A stretch of 35,202 nt of DNA, taken from Candidatus Sulfotelmatobacter sp. Its GTDB lineage: Bacteria > Acidobacteriota > Terriglobia > Terriglobales > Acidobacteriaceae. Below the pieces are notes generated by a model. The model searched no databases, was not told the DNA's origin, and was given only the letters and a program-made list of their open reading frames with translations. The stretch is taken from contig JASHNX010000249.1 of the NCBI GenBank assembly GCA_030041415.1, positions 1-35,202 on the forward strand, in the 5' to 3' direction. Positions 34,494 to 35,202 of the stretch are shown here, one piece after another. A program made the position numbers and the translations under genes. Within the stretch, counting starts at the first letter, position 1, and each line of letters opens with the position of its first letter.

Positions 34494-35202
34494 AGCACCT
34501 TCACTTTGGCGATGCGTTTTCCCGAAGGATCGAAGGCGTGGCAGGCGCATGCCATGCAGGGATCGAACGAGTGCACGGTTCGGATGACTTCGAGCGGCTC
34601 TTCCGGCCGCGCCAGCGGAGTGCGCAGCAGAGAAGCCTCATACGGACCGTGCGCGCCCTTGCTGTCGCGCGGACTGGCGTTCCAGGTCGAGGGCACGACT
34701 GCCTGATAGTTCTTGATTTTTCCGTCTTTGATCACGATCCAGTGAGAGAGCGTGCCGCGCGGCGCTTCATGCGTTCCGACGCCTTCCACTTCCTGACTGG
34801 GGAACACTGGAGCGTTATAGACGGCGTAATCGCCCTTGGCAATGTTGTCGGTCAAGAGCTGCAGATGTTTCTCTGCGAGCTCGGCCAGCATGCAGGCTCG
34901 AATCGCGCGCGCGGCGTGGCGTCCCAAGGTGGATTGCAGCATTTCCGGAGTGACCTGCAATCCGCCGACAGCTTTCACATTCTGAATGGCTTGCGTCGCG
35001 TACTTCACGGTCAGCGGATGGCCTTGCGCAAATCCGATCAGCACCTGCGAGAGCGGGCCGACCTGCGCCGGCTCGCCGTTAAAGCGCGGCGCTTTCACCC
35101 AGGAGTATTTCTGCTCGCCATTCCAGCCGGTGAAGGCCGGATCGGTTTCGCCGACCCAGGGATGCAACGGGCCACGTCCATCCTCGTAATAGGCGTGGGT
35201 TA
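34490..35202 (-). CDS. [NiFe]-hydrogenase large subunit (5' part missing)
   Basis: Cut by the right edge; 237 codons of the C-terminal half are present, and the frame is open to the edge (…YYEDGRGPLHPWVG…). It contains the distal nickel-binding motif HSFDPCMACACH with two cysteines, and a 15-residue tail after it (AFDPSGKRIAKVKVL) that the endopeptidase removes. Other marks: GTHEAPRGTLSHWIVI, VVPSTWNASPRDSKGAHGPYEASL. The pattern is that of group 1 uptake hydrogenases, close to the HybC style by the VKVL end. The proximal CxxC, the small subunit and any b-type cytochrome are outside. Its stop overlaps the protease start by four bases. Confidence 0.95.
   Translation of the reverse strand, partial: THAYYEDGRGPLHPWVGETDPAFTGWNGEQKYSWVKAPRFNGEPAQVGPLSQVLIGFAQGHPLTVKYATQAIQNVKAVGGLQVTPEMLQSTLGRHAARAIRACMLAELAEKHLQLLTDNIAKGDYAVYNAPVFPSQEVEGVGTHEAPRGTLSHWIVIKDGKIKNYQAVVPSTWNASPRDSKGAHGPYEASLLRTPLARPEEPLEVIRTVHSFDPCMACACHAFDPSGKRIAKVKVL

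Overview
The window looks like a stretch of an Acidobacteriota chromosome, probably from the class Terriglobia (relatives of Koribacter or Sulfotelmatobacter). This is inferred, not proven. The reasons are the moderately high GC, several protein types common in that group (DUF5666 proteins, MBG and Ig-repeat membrane proteins, two-module M16 peptidases, polyprenyl glycosylphosphotransferases), and scattered intergenic repeats bounded by GTCATCCCGAG and GAGGGACCT. Gene order alone cannot fix the species.

Layout. 1-2400: the end of an egtB-like gene and a complete egtD, a two-gene ergothioneine block. 2.5-7.2 kb: a secreted DUF5666 protein, a Tat-type metallophosphoesterase, a TonB-C-like secreted protein, a zinc-ribbon/SnoaL fusion, and a convergent HAD phosphatase. 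7.4-10.9 kb: surface polysaccharide genes (nucleotide-sugar epimerase, priming glycosylphosphotransferase, family 2 glycosyltransferase). 11.2-12.8 kb: a Tat-exported molybdopterin oxidoreductase with a cytochrome b membrane partner. 12.9-14.3 kb: a nucleotidyltransferase and a secreted DUF4440-like protein. 14.7-17.4 kb: a 921-residue membrane/MBG/Ig fusion protein.

17.5-19.8 kb is the accessory part. It holds a PD-(D/E)XK_5 nuclease, a 532-base gene-free stretch rich in hairpins, a REP-associated tyrosine transposase (RAYT) bracketed by inverted two-hairpin REP units, and a RelB/RelE-like toxin-antitoxin pair bracketed by two nearly identical terminators. 19.9-22.3 kb is groES-groEL on the minus strand, with a strong promoter, a CIRCE operator and two tandem repeat units between the two genes. 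22.3-23.5 kb is a minus-strand group: a secreted rhodanese, an A+T-rich unknown gene and an unreported 54-residue zinc-ribbon protein. 23.7-31 kb carries a secreted BNR-repeat protein, a two-module M16 peptidase, a site-2-type M50 peptidase with CBS domains, and an HtrA/DegP-type protease: a cluster of envelope proteolysis functions.

31.1-35.2 kb is a [NiFe]-hydrogenase locus. hypC, hypD and hypE on the plus strand run towards a minus-strand hydrogenase large subunit (cut by the window end) and its maturation endopeptidase. HypC, D and E build the Fe(CN)2CO group, and the endopeptidase trims the large-subunit tail after nickel insertion. Two related 16-base dyads lie upstream of hypC and hypD and may be shared operators.

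Most unusual in the window: the RAYT with its inverted REP pairs plus a third orphan REP whose stem differs while staying paired; the dispersed repeat whose internal hairpin is exchanged between copies, including inside groESL; the 921-residue fusion protein; and the small zinc-ribbon gene next to an unknown A+T-rich gene. No CRISPR array, rRNA or tRNA was seen.
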